64,000 bases of DNA. Source: Hormiphora californensis. Lineage: Eukaryota > Ctenophora > Tentaculata > Cydippida > Pleurobrachiidae. Location: positions 5,432,008 to 5,496,007 of the forward strand of contig CM035362.1 of the NCBI GenBank assembly GCA_020137815.1. Reading direction: 5' to 3'. This document shows positions 11,713 to 30,538 of this stretch, one piece after another. Position numbers and translations under genes: made by a program. The first letter of the stretch is position 1, and each line of letters opens with the position of its first letter. Under the pieces are notes generated by a model. It ran no database searches, was not told the origin of the DNA, and saw only the letters and a program-made list of their open reading frames with translations.

Positions 11713-12888
11713 ATGCTAACACAACTCTCCCCCAAACAAGCCATCATGACCGGTCCTGCAGTATCGGTAATATCACCGCCGGTGGAGTGGGCCCAGCGTC
11801 GTGACAAGATCTTTGTTACCATCACGGTCAGGGATTGTCCCAAGGATTACAACCTCCAGATTGAGAGCAAGAAGATCACGTTTTCGGGGAATAACAATGA
11901 TAAATCTAAGAAGTTTGTTCTCAGTTTGGATTTGTATGGAGAGGTGTTGACTGAGGTAAGTTAGAAATGATGACAGTCACAGAGAGTTAGAAAACTGTGT
12001 CATGGACCATTTTCCTCCTCTGCTGCTCCATGACTCATGGTACTCAGTCAAGAGAAAAACTGTCGCTTAGTCAGTCTCACGGACCATGGTACACTGTCTC
12101 AGTTTCTCATGATACAGCTGTGAAGTCTCGCGTCATATCCAATGGATAGTATCCATCTTCTCTCTAGGACACATAAAAAATACCTCTTTTTGTCGTAAAC
12201 TCTTAGGCCTTATGTGTAAACTTTCTCTCTAGGTTTCTCTCTCTCACTATTCACTGTCTATCTGATATCTCTATCTTTCTATCTCTAATAAAACTATCTT
12301 CACCGATAGGAGTACAAGAAGTTAGCCAGTGACAGAAGTGTACAGCTGTGCTTGACGCGGAAAGATGAGGGTGCCTACTGGCCTCGATTACTGGAATCTA
12401 AGACGAGGGTAGGTTTGTCTGTTTGTTTGTTTGTTACCATGGGTAATTATAGTAGCTGAGAGACGAGGGTAGGTACAACACTATTTGACAGCCAAACGAT
12501 TGCCCAGCTCGACCCCCTTTTCGCGAGGGTTGAAACATTACAACCAAACAATATATCTGCATGGGCTGGTTCATACTACCCTCTATGAAGAGTCTTATGA
12601 GGTTTATACATAACTCCCAGTTTTTTCTCTCCCAGTTACACATTTCCGGAGCAAAAGTCTGCAAATAATATTTTCAGACTCTTACCCGGTACGGGCATCT
12701 CTAGTCTTCAATAGAAGGCTGGCCCCAGCGAGGAGAGAGCGAGAGCGAGAGAGAGAGCCAGGGGAGGAGAGAAGAAGAAGAGAGACGAGAGCGGAGGAGA
12801 AGTCGCGATAGCGGACGAGGAAGGAGAGGGAGCCCAGAGCGAGAGAGATCAGTGCTCGCAGCGCGAAAGCCCAAGATCCTCTCTCTCT

Positions 12889-12927
<39 letters not shown>

Positions 12928-12929
12928 CC

Positions 12930-12967
<38 letters not shown>

Positions 12968-14430
12968 CGCATCTTACACACGGAAATGTACCACAGTCCA
13001 CAGTAAATACGCTCTGTAACTAAAGGAGGGGTAGTTTCAAACCACTCATTTCTCTCATCAATTGACAAGGGCCGTTTTTAGTGTTTACAAAAACTGAGAC
13101 AGGACAACAAAACATATCAAATACAGAATTAAAGTTTATTTTATCCCTATTTGATTTGTTGCAGTTATCAGTTATCACACATTTCAACCCTTCAGATGCA
13201 TTTCCTGAAAACAGACTTCAACCGGTGGAAGGACGAGGACGAGACTGATGAGGAGGATGAGACAGGTAATTAATTAATTGATAAATCATTTTTCTGGGCT
13301 ATGGCCAGCGCTGTAGTTGGTCAATGGTCACGTGACTTCGCCCCTTCATTTGAAAAAACATTCCCACACCCCTGTAACTCCCCTCTCCCCCCTTAATAAA
13401 CTAATTAACTCCCCATCTCAGCTAATTAACTCATATAATTAACTCCCCTAATTAACTCCCCCTCTCAGCTAATTACCCCCCCCCCCTCTCAGCTAATTAA
13501 CTCCCCTAATTAACGCCCCTCTCCCCCCCCCCCCCTTAATTAACTCAGTATAATACCCCCCCTCTCAGCTAATTAACTCCTCTAATTAACTCCCCTCCCC
13601 CCCTTAATTTACTCATATAATTAACTCCCCATCTCAGCTAATTAACTCACATAATTAACTAATTAACTCATATAATTACCCCTCTCAGCTATTGTATCCC
13701 CTCCCAACTAATTAACTCCCCCTCTCAGCTAATTGGGAGAGTATGATGAGTAACATGAACATCGGTGGAACGGAAGAGGAAAGCGATGAAGAGGAACAAG
13801 ACAGTGATGATGACGGTAAGAAGAAAAAATGAGGAACCGACCGAATCAAGAAATACTGGTCCCTGATTGGCTGATAACCAGTCACGTGACCTAAATAACG
13901 AGTTCTGATTGGTTATTTACTTGTGTCGGTCGGTTACTGAAAAAATTTACTTGGTCCAAAAATTGGCACAGTGTTGCGCTCCCAAGAGAGAGGACAACAC
14001 AGCCCCGGTCTTTAGGATTTGATGTAACGCGCGGGCGTCTCTTTATACACAGAGTTGAGCGGTTTCGCGCGGTACTTCTCATTTCTCGATCCTTCTTCCC
14101 ACGCGCCACTCCCCCGATCTCGACTACCCCCGATCTCTCTGTGACTGATGCCTCTCTCTATCTATCTATCTCTCTCTCTCTGCGTGTAAATTAGACAAGC
14201 AACGATGGTTTAATCTAGCTGATAGTTGACAGTAAACCGACATATCAACTGCTGCTCCGGGTTGCACCTCTCCAATTACAGACACCGGCTAAGTTGTCAC
14301 GCGCGGAGCTAGACCAACGCAGAGAAGCCGGCGATTTATCTGAGTAGCTCGATGCATCTTCTAAAAACCACATCCTCCCGCAGATTTACCCGACCTCGAG
14401 GACGACAAAGAGATCGAGAAGCTGGAATGA
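11713..14430 (+). CDS. PTGES3: Hsp90 co-chaperone p23 (prostaglandin E synthase 3 homologue)
   Basis: Binds and stabilises ATP-bound Hsp90 with client proteins in the cytosol. Exons 11713-11955, 12310-12408, 13196-13265, 13729-13815 and 14384-14430 join in phase to about 181 residues (human 160). An alternative start at 11746 has the better Kozak base and gives 170. Seen: the CS domain, with PPVEWAQRRDKIFVTITVRD at its start, KITFSG and a strand ending CLTRKDEGAYWPRL; the family signature TDFNRWKDEDE; and an acidic tail with DLPDLEDDKEIEKLE. A MITE starts 15 nt after the donor of exon 4, and the intron before that exon is an array of acceptor-like repeats. An upstream non-coding exon is possible. 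Confidence 0.93.
12860..12966. repeat. CT/GA microsatellite
   Basis: (CT)n with few interruptions inside the p23 intron 12409-13195. Together with the GA-rich stretch from 12730 it creates the Arg/Glu-rich minus-strand frame there, which I do not take as a gene. Confidence 0.9.
13400..13728 (+). repeat. Array of CTCAGCTAATTAACTCCCC units ending at a splice acceptor
   Basis: The p23 intron before exon 13729 repeats a TCTCAGCTAATTAACTCCCC-like unit. The last copy is the true acceptor CTCTCAG followed by exon bases CTAATTGG. At least six upstream CTCAGCTAATT copies are visible. Confidence 0.8.
13831..13939. mobile_element. 109-bp hAT-like MITE, copy 1 (p23 intron)
   Basis: Starts GAGGAACCGACCGAATC and ends TCGGTCGGTTACTG. 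It begins 15 nt after the exon 4 donor. Flanks GAAAAAAT / AAAAAATT are only a loose duplication. The core has two ATTGG (CCAAT) boxes and GTCACGTGAC. Confidence 0.85.
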
Positions 14431-14641
14431 GGAGGAGCTCAAATGAAAGAAGTTGCCTTGGCTCAACCATCTCTCCCCTAGTAGAGATAGTTGACGATAA
14501 TTTACAGAGAAAATAGAAGGGTGCCGTGATGTTATTAATATTATAGTTACGTGTCATGCCTTTCTCTTCTTGTTTTTTACTTAAACCCTATATTTCAAAC
14601 TGTTTCCCGAAACAATTTTGTTTTAGAAGTTACCAAACGTG

Positions 14642-14719
14642 ATAGATCTTGCTCCAAAATAGGTTTGCCACCTCTGACAAAATGTATCTTTCTCTCTCTC
14701 GATATTGGAGCAAGATCTT
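14642..14719. repeat. Short inverted repeat (hairpin)
   Basis: AGATCTTGCTCCAA is repeated in inverse orientation as TTGGAGCAAGATCT about 45 bp away, between the p23 and SNX8 3' ends. The rest of 14431-15098 shows no gene. Confidence 0.7.
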
Positions 14720-15098
14720 TGAAACATAAACTCATCAATTCTGTACGGAAAAACATAAACTCATATTTAATAGTCAGAATAGTCAGAATAGAATTAAAAA
14801 CACAACATTTCCATACGTCCAGCTACACTCATAGTTTCAAACTGACATAATAACATAGAACGAGAGGTACAGGTATAAAACCTCCCTACAACTACATGTG
14901 TAACAGGTACACACCCCCTACGGACTCCCTACTTACTTACTCCGAATTCCCTACTCACAATCGGATCTATAAATCAGCTACAATTTAACAGACAGATACA
15001 CACATTATTGTCCTATTGGGTCGCACCTTTGTGCCCCCAAGAATCACACGCAGAACAACCAACAACAAATACAAGTCCAGCTATAGTTCCCAAAAGTA

Positions 15099-22751
<7,653 letters not shown>

Positions 22752-23335
22752 CTGTCCAACTAAATCCAAATTAGGAACTTGTGGATGTCCGGATCTTTGT
22801 TTTGGAGTTTGTTAGGTGTTGTATTTTCGGTGATTTCTGATCTTGTTGGACATACCCGCTATTCCCAAGCGTTCCTTTTATGAGGCTATTGTGTTGGATA
22901 ATGATGTTAAAACAATGTTAGTTAATGTTAGTTAATGTTAACCAGAATTGACTGCTGGTTCATGCGTTGATACTCTGGCAGCAACTGATTGTTTAACACC
23001 TTAAAACAATCATTTGCTGATAGAGTAACAATGCATGTAGTACAATCGGCAGTCAACTCAGCGTGTAACTTTTGGCAGTTGAAATCTCACATGACACGAG
23101 AAAAAAACAATGATATTGTTGTGTGAAGTTGGAACAGTTCTAAAAAAAGAGGAAACAAATGGGCCACGGTTTAATCTCCATCTCACAAGAACTGTAGCGG
23201 GTGTTCCCTTCTTCACAGAAGTGTCTTACTAATTCCTCACTTTTTAAAGTTTAGTTTCACTTTTGCCGAATTGATCATTATTGAAGAATGAAGATAATAT
23301 ATTCAAGGCAAGGTTAGAGTCTTGAGGCATAGTCT
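22752..23335. other. Region between SNX8 and GHITM
   Basis: Should hold the SNX8 5' exon and promoter; I could not identify them. A TTAGTTAATG triplicate is at 22910-22940. Confidence 0.5.
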
Positions 23336-25517
23336 TTATTTCCTCTTGTTTCCACTCATAATCATGAGAATCCTCACGAAGAGGTTGATGGTAGTCATGT
23401 AAATGCCAGTACTCATAATGATGGGATCGTAGGTCTGATGGCTTGGTGTCTTCTCACATACAGCAACCACCTGGAATGGATAGAGATGACACGTGACTTG
23501 AATGAAGTACTCTGATTGGTTTAGAGCTTTCACGTGACAAGAAATAGAGGACTCTGATTGGTCAATAGTAATTATACCTTTTGGGTCTGGTAGAGAAGTA
23601 GCGCACTGAAGAGAACAACGCCTCCATAAATAGCAAGAGCATAAACTCCCTTTCCCATTGCACCTGAAAAAAACAGGTCGCTCACTTTCAACATCAACAA
23701 CCCACTCGCAAGAGGAGGAGCCTTGACGTGGCGCAGCGGCTTACGGCTCCCAGTCTTGACTGGGAGTCATCCGCTTCTCCTGGTCTGGACTGGGAACTCA
23801 ACGAATCCTTCTCAACCAAAGGGACTGCTTCTGATCTAGGATTTTCCAAGCTCCAAAACTCTGTCACGGCCTCTGGCCGGAAATTTTCAGTGGAGGATGC
23901 AAGGAGTGTCAACCGACACCCTCAGACCAGGAGCGGTGGGGCTGGCGAGGGGTGCTCTCCTGCGGAGAGCTCCTCTCGGCCCTATTTAACCTCAAAACAA
24001 CAACAACAACATCAACAACTAAGTAAAAGTAAAAAGAAGCCCCCGATGCCCAGTTATATAATTACAAATACCCAAGAGATAAATGCTTCTTGAAGCCTTT
24101 ATTCAGTTTGAACAGTAACTCACCAGTAGGACCCATAAAGCTGGTAGCGATCGAGGCAGCAAAAACTGCTCCGAATCCCATCATAAGGGGTCCCGACATT
24201 GTCAAGAATTTCTCAGAGGGTGCGGTCACCGCTGCACCTGTCAGTCCTGCAACCTGTATGAGGGAAGGTTAGGGAAGATTAGGGAAGATTTGGGAAGATT
24301 AGGGAAGATTAGGGAAGAGGTGACAGCGCCACCAAGAATGAAAGTTGGGTCTGGGATGCGACAAGAAAGAAAGACTAACCAATCCTCCGGTACAGAGGGC
24401 AGCACGAGTAAGGGCAGGTCCGCCCATGGCCATAGCAGGGGCGAGTAGGAGTCCAATCAAACCATACAAACCTGGAAAAATGAATGATAGTGCTCTTACA
24501 GTTGGTGATGAAATCCCAGCTGTGGTGGCTGGTTGTGTAGGGGTGACTGCGTCACCAACTCATGCAGATAGACCCCCAATATAATATATACTTCGTAGTT
24601 AGTAAGGTACAATATCATAGCAATTGATCAGTCTCTCTCCCTCTTACTTACTCAAAGCTAGGGCATGCTTGGGAACCATATTCTCTGTGGTATAAGGCAT
24701 GGACCTCTGGGCTCCCTGAATACCCATCTGAGCCCCGATAACCCCTACTACCGATAAAATTGGGTGTCGTGCAAATAGGTTGTTGAGCACCTGAACGTTC
24801 CTCAACATATACATTGATGCTGAAATAAGTAGTTGTGAGTCATAGATTGAAACTTCTTTTAATAATTTTATTCAACATCTCCACCATACGAGGGGGAAAT
24901 TGGAAAAGGTTTCACCAGGTAAATCGGGGTGACTGGTAGATCGAGTTCCAACTGCAGTAATACCTATCTTTATTGATTTAACTCTTACCTCCTGTGACAG
25001 CGATTCCAGCCCCAAAATAAAGGTAAGTTTTGTGGAGTCGATCAGTAACATAAGCAGGCCACAACTGGGACCTGGCTAACGCACTCACTTCAATATCAAA
25101 CATTCCCCCTGTCTTCCCAATCGACATGAGCGTCACACCTCCCAGCAGGGCACCTCCTCCCAAAATCTGAAATGTCAGGAATACGTCAATCGTCATCTTT
25201 TTTTAAAGAAACTATATGTTTCAATCAAAGTACTGGAAATTTTATTTGCATATTCTTGGGTTTGACAGGGGGTAAGTAAAATCAACATCAGCAAAACTCA
25301 GAGACTGCCCAATTTCTCAAACGTCCTGTATTATCTGCTATATTCTAAACAGTAAAGTTAGAATTTAACCTACCAGTCGCCCATAATAATGGTAATCTTT
25401 TGCAACGGGTTGTCGGATACCATCTCGTGAGACAGTCTGTCGGGCCTGGGTCCTGAGGTTTGCAAACCCGGAACGAAGCTGAGGAAAGTTGCGGCAGGAG
25501 GAGAGCCGTGACAACAT
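23336..25517 (-). CDS. GHITM: GHITM / TMBIM5, mitochondrial Bax-inhibitor-1 family membrane protein
   Basis: Inner mitochondrial membrane protein of the BI-1 (TMBIM) family, involved in cristae structure and cation exchange. Minus-strand exons 25517-25374, 25166-24989, 24819-24652, 24471-24380, 24253-24124, 23663-23578 and 23470-23336 join in phase to 310 residues (human 345). The start MLSRLSSCRNFPQLRSGFAN is Arg/Ser-rich without acidic residues, as expected for a mitochondrial presequence. Seen: YVTDRLHKTYLYFGAGIAVT, which opens the BI-1 fold, a series of Gly/Ala-rich helices, and the family C-terminus HQTYDPIIMSTGIYMTTINL ending in GNKRK. An AATAAA (23340-23335) overlaps the stop codon and might be the polyadenylation signal. 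A SINE sits in the 23664-24123 intron. Confidence 0.94.
23702..24006 (+). mobile_element. tRNA-derived SINE with 13-bp target duplication
   Basis: TGGCGCAGCGG (23729-23739) fits the RNA polymerase III A box; the B box is degenerate. The tail is (CAA)n. The flanks carry the same 13-mer CAACATCAACAAC (23689-23701 and 24007-24019), as expected for LINE-driven insertion. It lies in a GHITM intron, antisense to the gene. Confidence 0.75.
24254..24315. repeat. AGGGAAGATT tandem repeat next to a splice acceptor
   Basis: About six copies of TAGGGAAGATT start about 10 nt from the GHITM acceptor at 24254 (minus strand). Confidence 0.75.
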
Positions 25518-25745
25518 TTTGCTGTAACGATTATTTTGTGTTAGATTATGTCGTTGCTTCTTTGTCTCTTTGTGACCCTCACTTGTTCTCTATTCTACAC
25601 CATGTATATATTATGTACTGTATGTATGGGGGATCTCATCACACAGAGTACACTGCTGGGAGAAATGTGGGATATGATTACTAGTATCAATGGGGTGATC
25701 TGATCCTTCAGTGGGATGACTTGATCCTCGGCGAGGGATTTGATG

Positions 25746-25818
25746 GGAGGGGTAGCTCAATAGGTAGAGCAATGGACGCGAAACCCAGAGGTTGTCGGTT
25801 CGCGTCCGGCCCACGCCA
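25746..25818 (+). other. tRNA-like sequence (pseudo-tRNA or SINE head)
   Basis: The D arm (GCTC/GAGC), T arm (GTCGG TTCGCGT CCGGC) and A/B-box-like motifs are clear, but the acceptor stem has two mismatches, the anticodon stem pairs poorly and the position expected to be U33 is G. So I call a tRNA relic, not a working tRNA. The rest of 25518-26382 shows no other gene. Confidence 0.55.
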
Positions 25819-26382
25819 GATATTTTTCTCCCTATGCGATTATCCTGAGCAGATCTCATTCATGATATTTAACCAAACCATTCTCTCACAATCGTGATCT
25901 GCCCGTCTGTGTGTTCTCCTTTAACTGTGGATCTAGTAGGGCGTGTGTGTGAGAGATAGTGAGATTAGCAGCCAGAGAAAATACAAATCTTGTTCCGATG
26001 CTAAAAATACATGTACAATTTACATCATCATGCATTTTTGGGCATACTATTAACTATACCCCCTGGAAAATGACTAAGGCGGATGGAGGCCCGCCACGCA
26101 ATTCGGAAAATCCCGCCCTATGGGGTTCACTGCCCAAAACCAGTTCTGCCGAACACAATGGTACCAGCATAAAATTAAGTGCAACGTATATTTCCTGCTT
26201 GCTAGGCTCCTGAAAGTATCGGTAACGCGCATAACGGTCCGCCTTTTCCATTTTCCGTGGACTATAATAGACACTTATCCGAACCTACTGGTGAAGAAAA
26301 CAGCTTGTTGCAATTTTGCCCAAGATTTGGTCCTTAGTATCATGCCCTAACTAATAAATTTCACAACATTTTATATGTTATA

Positions 26383-27984
26383 TTAAGTGATTTTTGGCCA
26401 CCAGGCAGCTATCGACAATTTCTTTGTTTTTCTGCACTCTTTGTAGAATTCGAAGAGTGGTGCAGTAGGGGAGTTGAGATTCTTAGAGAATATAACTGGT
26501 AAGTAACTGCCAACAGACCCTGCAACAAGAATGTGCTCAAGAAAATCAGGGTCTTGGTGAAAGTGGGAGTCTGGTTCAGCTTCTAAAATATCTTTATCAG
26601 TCACTAACTCGAGAGTAACGATTGGCCAAGATTGTTCATTTTGTATAGACAGTGAAACTTTCAAAGCCACTTTACATTGTTTATGGGATCCATTCGGATT
26701 TTCTTTACAGGAAATATAGTGTATATAATGACCATCATCTAGGTCGAGGAACTTGTGCGAAGAGTACTGCAACGGAAATATATGAGGACCATAGCCATGA
26801 TATATCCATTTAAAACCTAACTCATGCCCAATGTCCTTTTTCGCTTTCATATAATTTGTCACAGCTTCCGTTAATCCGGGAAACTCTTTAGCAAAACCAA
26901 GTGAAATCATTTTGGACACACCAAGTAGCCCATGGACAGTTTTGCTACGCCGCTTGTCCAGTCCTGTTTTTATTGTTTCAACAATATCCGGTGAATTTAT
27001 ATCACCGTATATTTGATAGCAATGGATCAGAGAAGATACAAACTGGATACATGAATTAATTCTCGGTTCCATATCGATCACTTTAACAGCCTCTAGCAAT
27101 GAAGTGCACTCTCCAAGAGCTGGTATTTCGAATGGTAAGACGACCTGTTTGAGGGACTTCTTCAGGGAACTGCCGGAGGGAATCTTATGGACACAAATAA
27201 GAGAAAATGCCGAAAACAAGGCGAAAATATCTTCTTTTGACACAAACCGTTGAAAGGTTTTAACCACGTTCTGGTACAATTCAGGGTCCTCTTGGAAACA
27301 GTGGGCCAGTGTTTCGGACGTCAGTAACCGTTTCTCAACTCCACTTAGATTCACAGGAGGGGTCTTGCTCTCGACCAATGTAATAAGCCATTCAAACAGA
27401 ACCGTGATTGATCTGCCAGCCAAGGAAATACACAGATCTGTGTACACAAATTCCTGTTTGTTGGGATCACGGGAGATGAAATCTTTCACCAGCGACAATC
27501 GGAGGTCAGACAATCCACCCAGACTGGTATTCAGAGCAAGCTGTAGGTCTTTGTTGTTCCTCTCCTTGAGGATGTAACCAGCTTCCTGAAATAAGAACCA
27601 TGCCGCCTCTAGAGATCCTGTTGTCAGCTCCGAGCAGAGGTCGGTGTAGAATTTTAGACACTCGTCTATCATCCATTGAACTTTGAACACTGCACTAAGT
27701 TTGTTAACCTCCCGAAAGTTTTCTCTGGTGAGAATAAAAGACCCCGTGTAACAAGCTTCAACAAAACATTGGACGGAAGAATGGGAAAACTCTTCCACGT
27801 CGAGTTCCTTCATTTGAAGTTCACCCACCAACTCTGACACAACCAAGCTGTTTATAGCGAGGGGAAATGAACTGGTTCGGACAACTTCACCTCCACTACA
27901 GATGAGCTGTAGATCGTTAAGTCCCCTCAACTCCAGGTAGTGTCTACCAAAGTTCATGGGTACTGTGCAGGTTTGTAGCACCAT
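26383..27984 (-). CDS. BTB-domain protein, tandem copy 1 (intronless)
   Basis: 533 residues in one exon. The N-terminal 110 residues look like a BTB/POZ domain (LNDLQLICSGGEVVRTSSFP, then FSHSSVQCFVEACYTGSFIL), usually a dimerisation and Cullin-3 adaptor module. A BACK-like helical region follows (residues about 115-220). The C-terminal half contains SKMISLGFAKEFPGLTEAV and VALKVSLSIQNEQSWPIVTL, which I do not recognise; there is no Kelch repeat. It is a tandem duplicate of 28931-30538, sharing the promoter-proximal sequence CTCTCTATTTGGGAA before the ATG. The single exon among intron-rich neighbours suggests descent from a retrocopy, or an intronless family. Confidence 0.85.
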   Translation of the reverse strand: MVLQTCTVPMNFGRHYLELRGLNDLQLICSGGEVVRTSSFPLAINSLVVSELVGELQMKELDVEEFSHSSVQCFVEACYTGSFILTRENFREVNKLSAVFKVQWMIDECLKFYTDLCSELTTGSLEAAWFLFQEAGYILKERNNKDLQLALNTSLGGLSDLRLSLVKDFISRDPNKQEFVYTDLCISLAGRSITVLFEWLITLVESKTPPVNLSGVEKRLLTSETLAHCFQEDPELYQNVVKTFQRFVSKEDIFALFSAFSLICVHKIPSGSSLKKSLKQVVLPFEIPALGECTSLLEAVKVIDMEPRINSCIQFVSSLIHCYQIYGDINSPDIVETIKTGLDKRRSKTVHGLLGVSKMISLGFAKEFPGLTEAVTNYMKAKKDIGHELGFKWIYHGYGPHIFPLQYSSHKFLDLDDGHYIHYISCKENPNGSHKQCKVALKVSLSIQNEQSWPIVTLELVTDKDILEAEPDSHFHQDPDFLEHILVAGSVGSYLPVIFSKNLNSPTAPLFEFYKECRKTKKLSIAAWWPKIT

Positions 27985-28930
27985 GGTGACTCTCTATTTG
28001 GGAACAAGGGTTCATGTTAGATTTGTGTCAAGAAAATACAGGGAAGGGAAATGGTAAAAAGAGGGCAACGATAAGAAGGAACAAGATGAGGGAATGGTTC
28101 AAGTACAATCAGATTGGCTTTAAAGAGGAGTGGAGAGAGATGTTTGGGAGAAAAAGTGGGAGAGAGAGAAAAGGAGAGGTAGTGATGGGAGGACTTGGGT
28201 CATCGGTACTTGGTCAAGCAGTGTTTTGGAGGTAAGCTCCCTGTAAATAACAGTGGATAGAAAGTCTTTTTCGACTCCCTGTTATCATTTTCAATAGAAA
28301 TGAAAATATTGATATTTTTAATAAAACCCAACAGTAAGAACATGGTAACTTTACCCAATAATATTGGGCCAATATAGCTCTATGAGGGATATTTTTGAAA
28401 CATGCAACACGCCATTTTAAGTGCGTTTCAAACGACTTGACCTGAGATTCCTGGAAATTCAGGATTTCATCGGAAAAGCTAGAGATTGTGCGAAGATCGA
28501 GGGACCAGCGGCTGTCAAATTCTAGAACAGAGATCCTCTCTAAATGCCGACACAAAAAGAAGTTTTTACTGTGAAGGAGTTTATGAAGGAGCATACTCGG
28601 ATAATTTTGTTTAATTTTGTTTTCCTATTTATTACACTGATGAGATCGAAAGATCGAAACATTTGTTTGTAAACCAACGTGTTTCTATTTGTTGTGGATT
28701 TCCCCTTTGTAAATACACGCGCAATGCGCCAAATTCCAAGAATTACGGGTCAAGTCGCTTGAAACGGACTTTAACAGATACTAACCAAAAAATGTTTTCT
28801 ACCAAAAAATGTTTTCTCTCTCAACTACCGATCTCATCGTTGTTTCTTAGGTCGAAACTCGTGATCGTAGTCACTATAGATGTCACAACATGTTATATTT
28901 TAAGTGCTTCTTTTATAGCAAAGATTTGAA
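27985..28930. other. Spacer between the BTB genes
   Basis: No recognisable gene. A minus-strand frame at 28214-28594 (126 codons, LHSKNFFLCRHLERISVLEF) has no known motif and is best left as unassigned. The promoter of copy 1 should lie at its left edge. Confidence 0.5.
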
Positions 28931-30538
28931 TCACCAGGCAGCAATTCTCAATAGATTATTAGTTTTGCTTTCTTCGTAGAATTTCAAGAGTGAAGCAGTA
29001 GGTGAGTTGATATTCCCACAGCTTATAACTGGGACCCAATTATTGTAACCATACGCCGTAACAAAAATGTGCTGTAGAAACTCAGGGTCTTGGTGAAAGT
29101 GAGAGTCTGTTTTAGCGTCTAAAATACCTTGATCTGTCACTAACTCGAGAGTAACGACTGGCCAAGATTGTTCATTTTGTATAGACAGTGAAACTTTCAA
29201 AGCCACTTTACATCTTTTATTGGATCCTTTTGGGTTTTCTTCACAGTAACTAGGACCATCGTGTAGGTTGAGGAACTGTTGCGTAGAGTGCTGCAATGGA
29301 ATCTTTTTAGGACCATAGTGTATCCAAACAGAACCTAATTTATGCCTGATGCCCTTTTTTGCATTCATATAATTTGTCACAGCTTTCGTTAATCCGGGAA
29401 ACTTTTTAGCAAAACCAAGTGAAATCATTTTGGACACCCCAAGTAGCCCATGGGAAGTATTGTAAAGACGCTTGTCTAGCGCTGTTGTTATTGGATCAAC
29501 AATCTCCGGTGAATTAGAATCACCATATATTTCAAAGCAGTGGAGCAGAGAAGTTACAAACTGGACACATGAATTAATTTTCGGTTCCCCATCTATCACT
29601 TTAATAGCATCAAGCAATGTTGTGCACTCTCCAAGAGCTGGTATTTCAATTGGGTAGACTACCTGTTGAGGACTCTCCTGGGAACTGTTCGAGGGACTGT
29701 GCGAAATCTTTCGTACCAAAGAGGGACTGGGTGGTGTCATTTGAACCAGGGCTAGTGAGAATATCGCAAATAAAGATTTTAGGTCAGCTTCGTAGAGAGA
29801 TTTTTGCAGTGTTTTAACCAACTTCTGGTACAATTCAGGATCTTCTTGGAAACAGTGGGCCAGTGTTTCGGACGTCAGTAACCGTTTCTCAACTCCACTT
29901 AGCTTCACAGGAGGGGTCTTGCTCTCGACCAATGTAATAAGCCATTCATACAGAACCCTGATTGATCTGCCAGCCAAGGAAATACACAGATCTGTGTACA
30001 CGAACTCCTGTTTGTTGGGATCACGGGAGATGAAATCTTTCACCAGCGACAATCGGAGGTCAAACAATCCACCCAGACTGGTACTCAGAGCAAGCTGTAG
30101 GTCTTTGTTGTCCCTCTCCTTGAGGATGTACCCAGCCTCCTGAAATAGGAACCATGCCGCCTCAAGAGATCCTGTTCTCAACTCTGAGCAGAGGTCGGTG
30201 TAGAATTTTAGACACTCGTCTATCATCCACTGAACTTTGAACACTGCACTAAGTTTGTTAACCTCCCGAAAGTTTTCCTTCGTGAGAATAACAGATCCCG
30301 TGTAACACGTTTCAACAAAACATTGGACGGAAGTATGGGAAAACTCTTCCACGTCGAGTTCCTTCATTTGAAGTTCACCCACCAACTCTGACACCACCAA
30401 GCTGTTCATAGCGAGGGGAAATGAACTGGTTCGGACAACTTCACCTCCACTACAGATGAGCTGTAGATCGTTAAGTCCCCTCAACTCCAGGTAGTGTCTA
30501 CCAAAGTTCATGGGTACTGTGCAGGTTTGTAGCACCAT
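28931..30538 (-). CDS. BTB-domain protein, tandem copy 2 (intronless)
   Basis: 535 residues, same layout as copy 1: BTB (LNDLQLICSGGEVVRTSSFP), BACK-like helices, unknown C-terminal half. The first 240 residues differ from copy 1 at only about 17 positions. After that the copies diverge strongly, with a Ser/Pro-rich insertion here (SPSLVRKISHSPSNSSQESP) and a different end (LLRIAAW against LSIAAWWPKIT). Likely a substrate adaptor, with the divergent half as the binding part; this is inference. Confidence 0.85.
   Translation of the reverse strand: MVLQTCTVPMNFGRHYLELRGLNDLQLICSGGEVVRTSSFPLAMNSLVVSELVGELQMKELDVEEFSHTSVQCFVETCYTGSVILTKENFREVNKLSAVFKVQWMIDECLKFYTDLCSELRTGSLEAAWFLFQEAGYILKERDNKDLQLALSTSLGGLFDLRLSLVKDFISRDPNKQEFVYTDLCISLAGRSIRVLYEWLITLVESKTPPVKLSGVEKRLLTSETLAHCFQEDPELYQKLVKTLQKSLYEADLKSLFAIFSLALVQMTPPSPSLVRKISHSPSNSSQESPQQVVYPIEIPALGECTTLLDAIKVIDGEPKINSCVQFVTSLLHCFEIYGDSNSPEIVDPITTALDKRLYNTSHGLLGVSKMISLGFAKKFPGLTKAVTNYMNAKKGIRHKLGSVWIHYGPKKIPLQHSTQQFLNLHDGPSYCEENPKGSNKRCKVALKVSLSIQNEQSWPVVTLELVTDQGILDAKTDSHFHQDPEFLQHIFVTAYGYNNWVPVISCGNINSPTASLLKFYEESKTNNLLRIAAW

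Noticed and set aside
25746-25818. Functional tRNA gene
   Set aside because: Mismatched acceptor and anticodon stems and no U33; kept only as tRNA-like.
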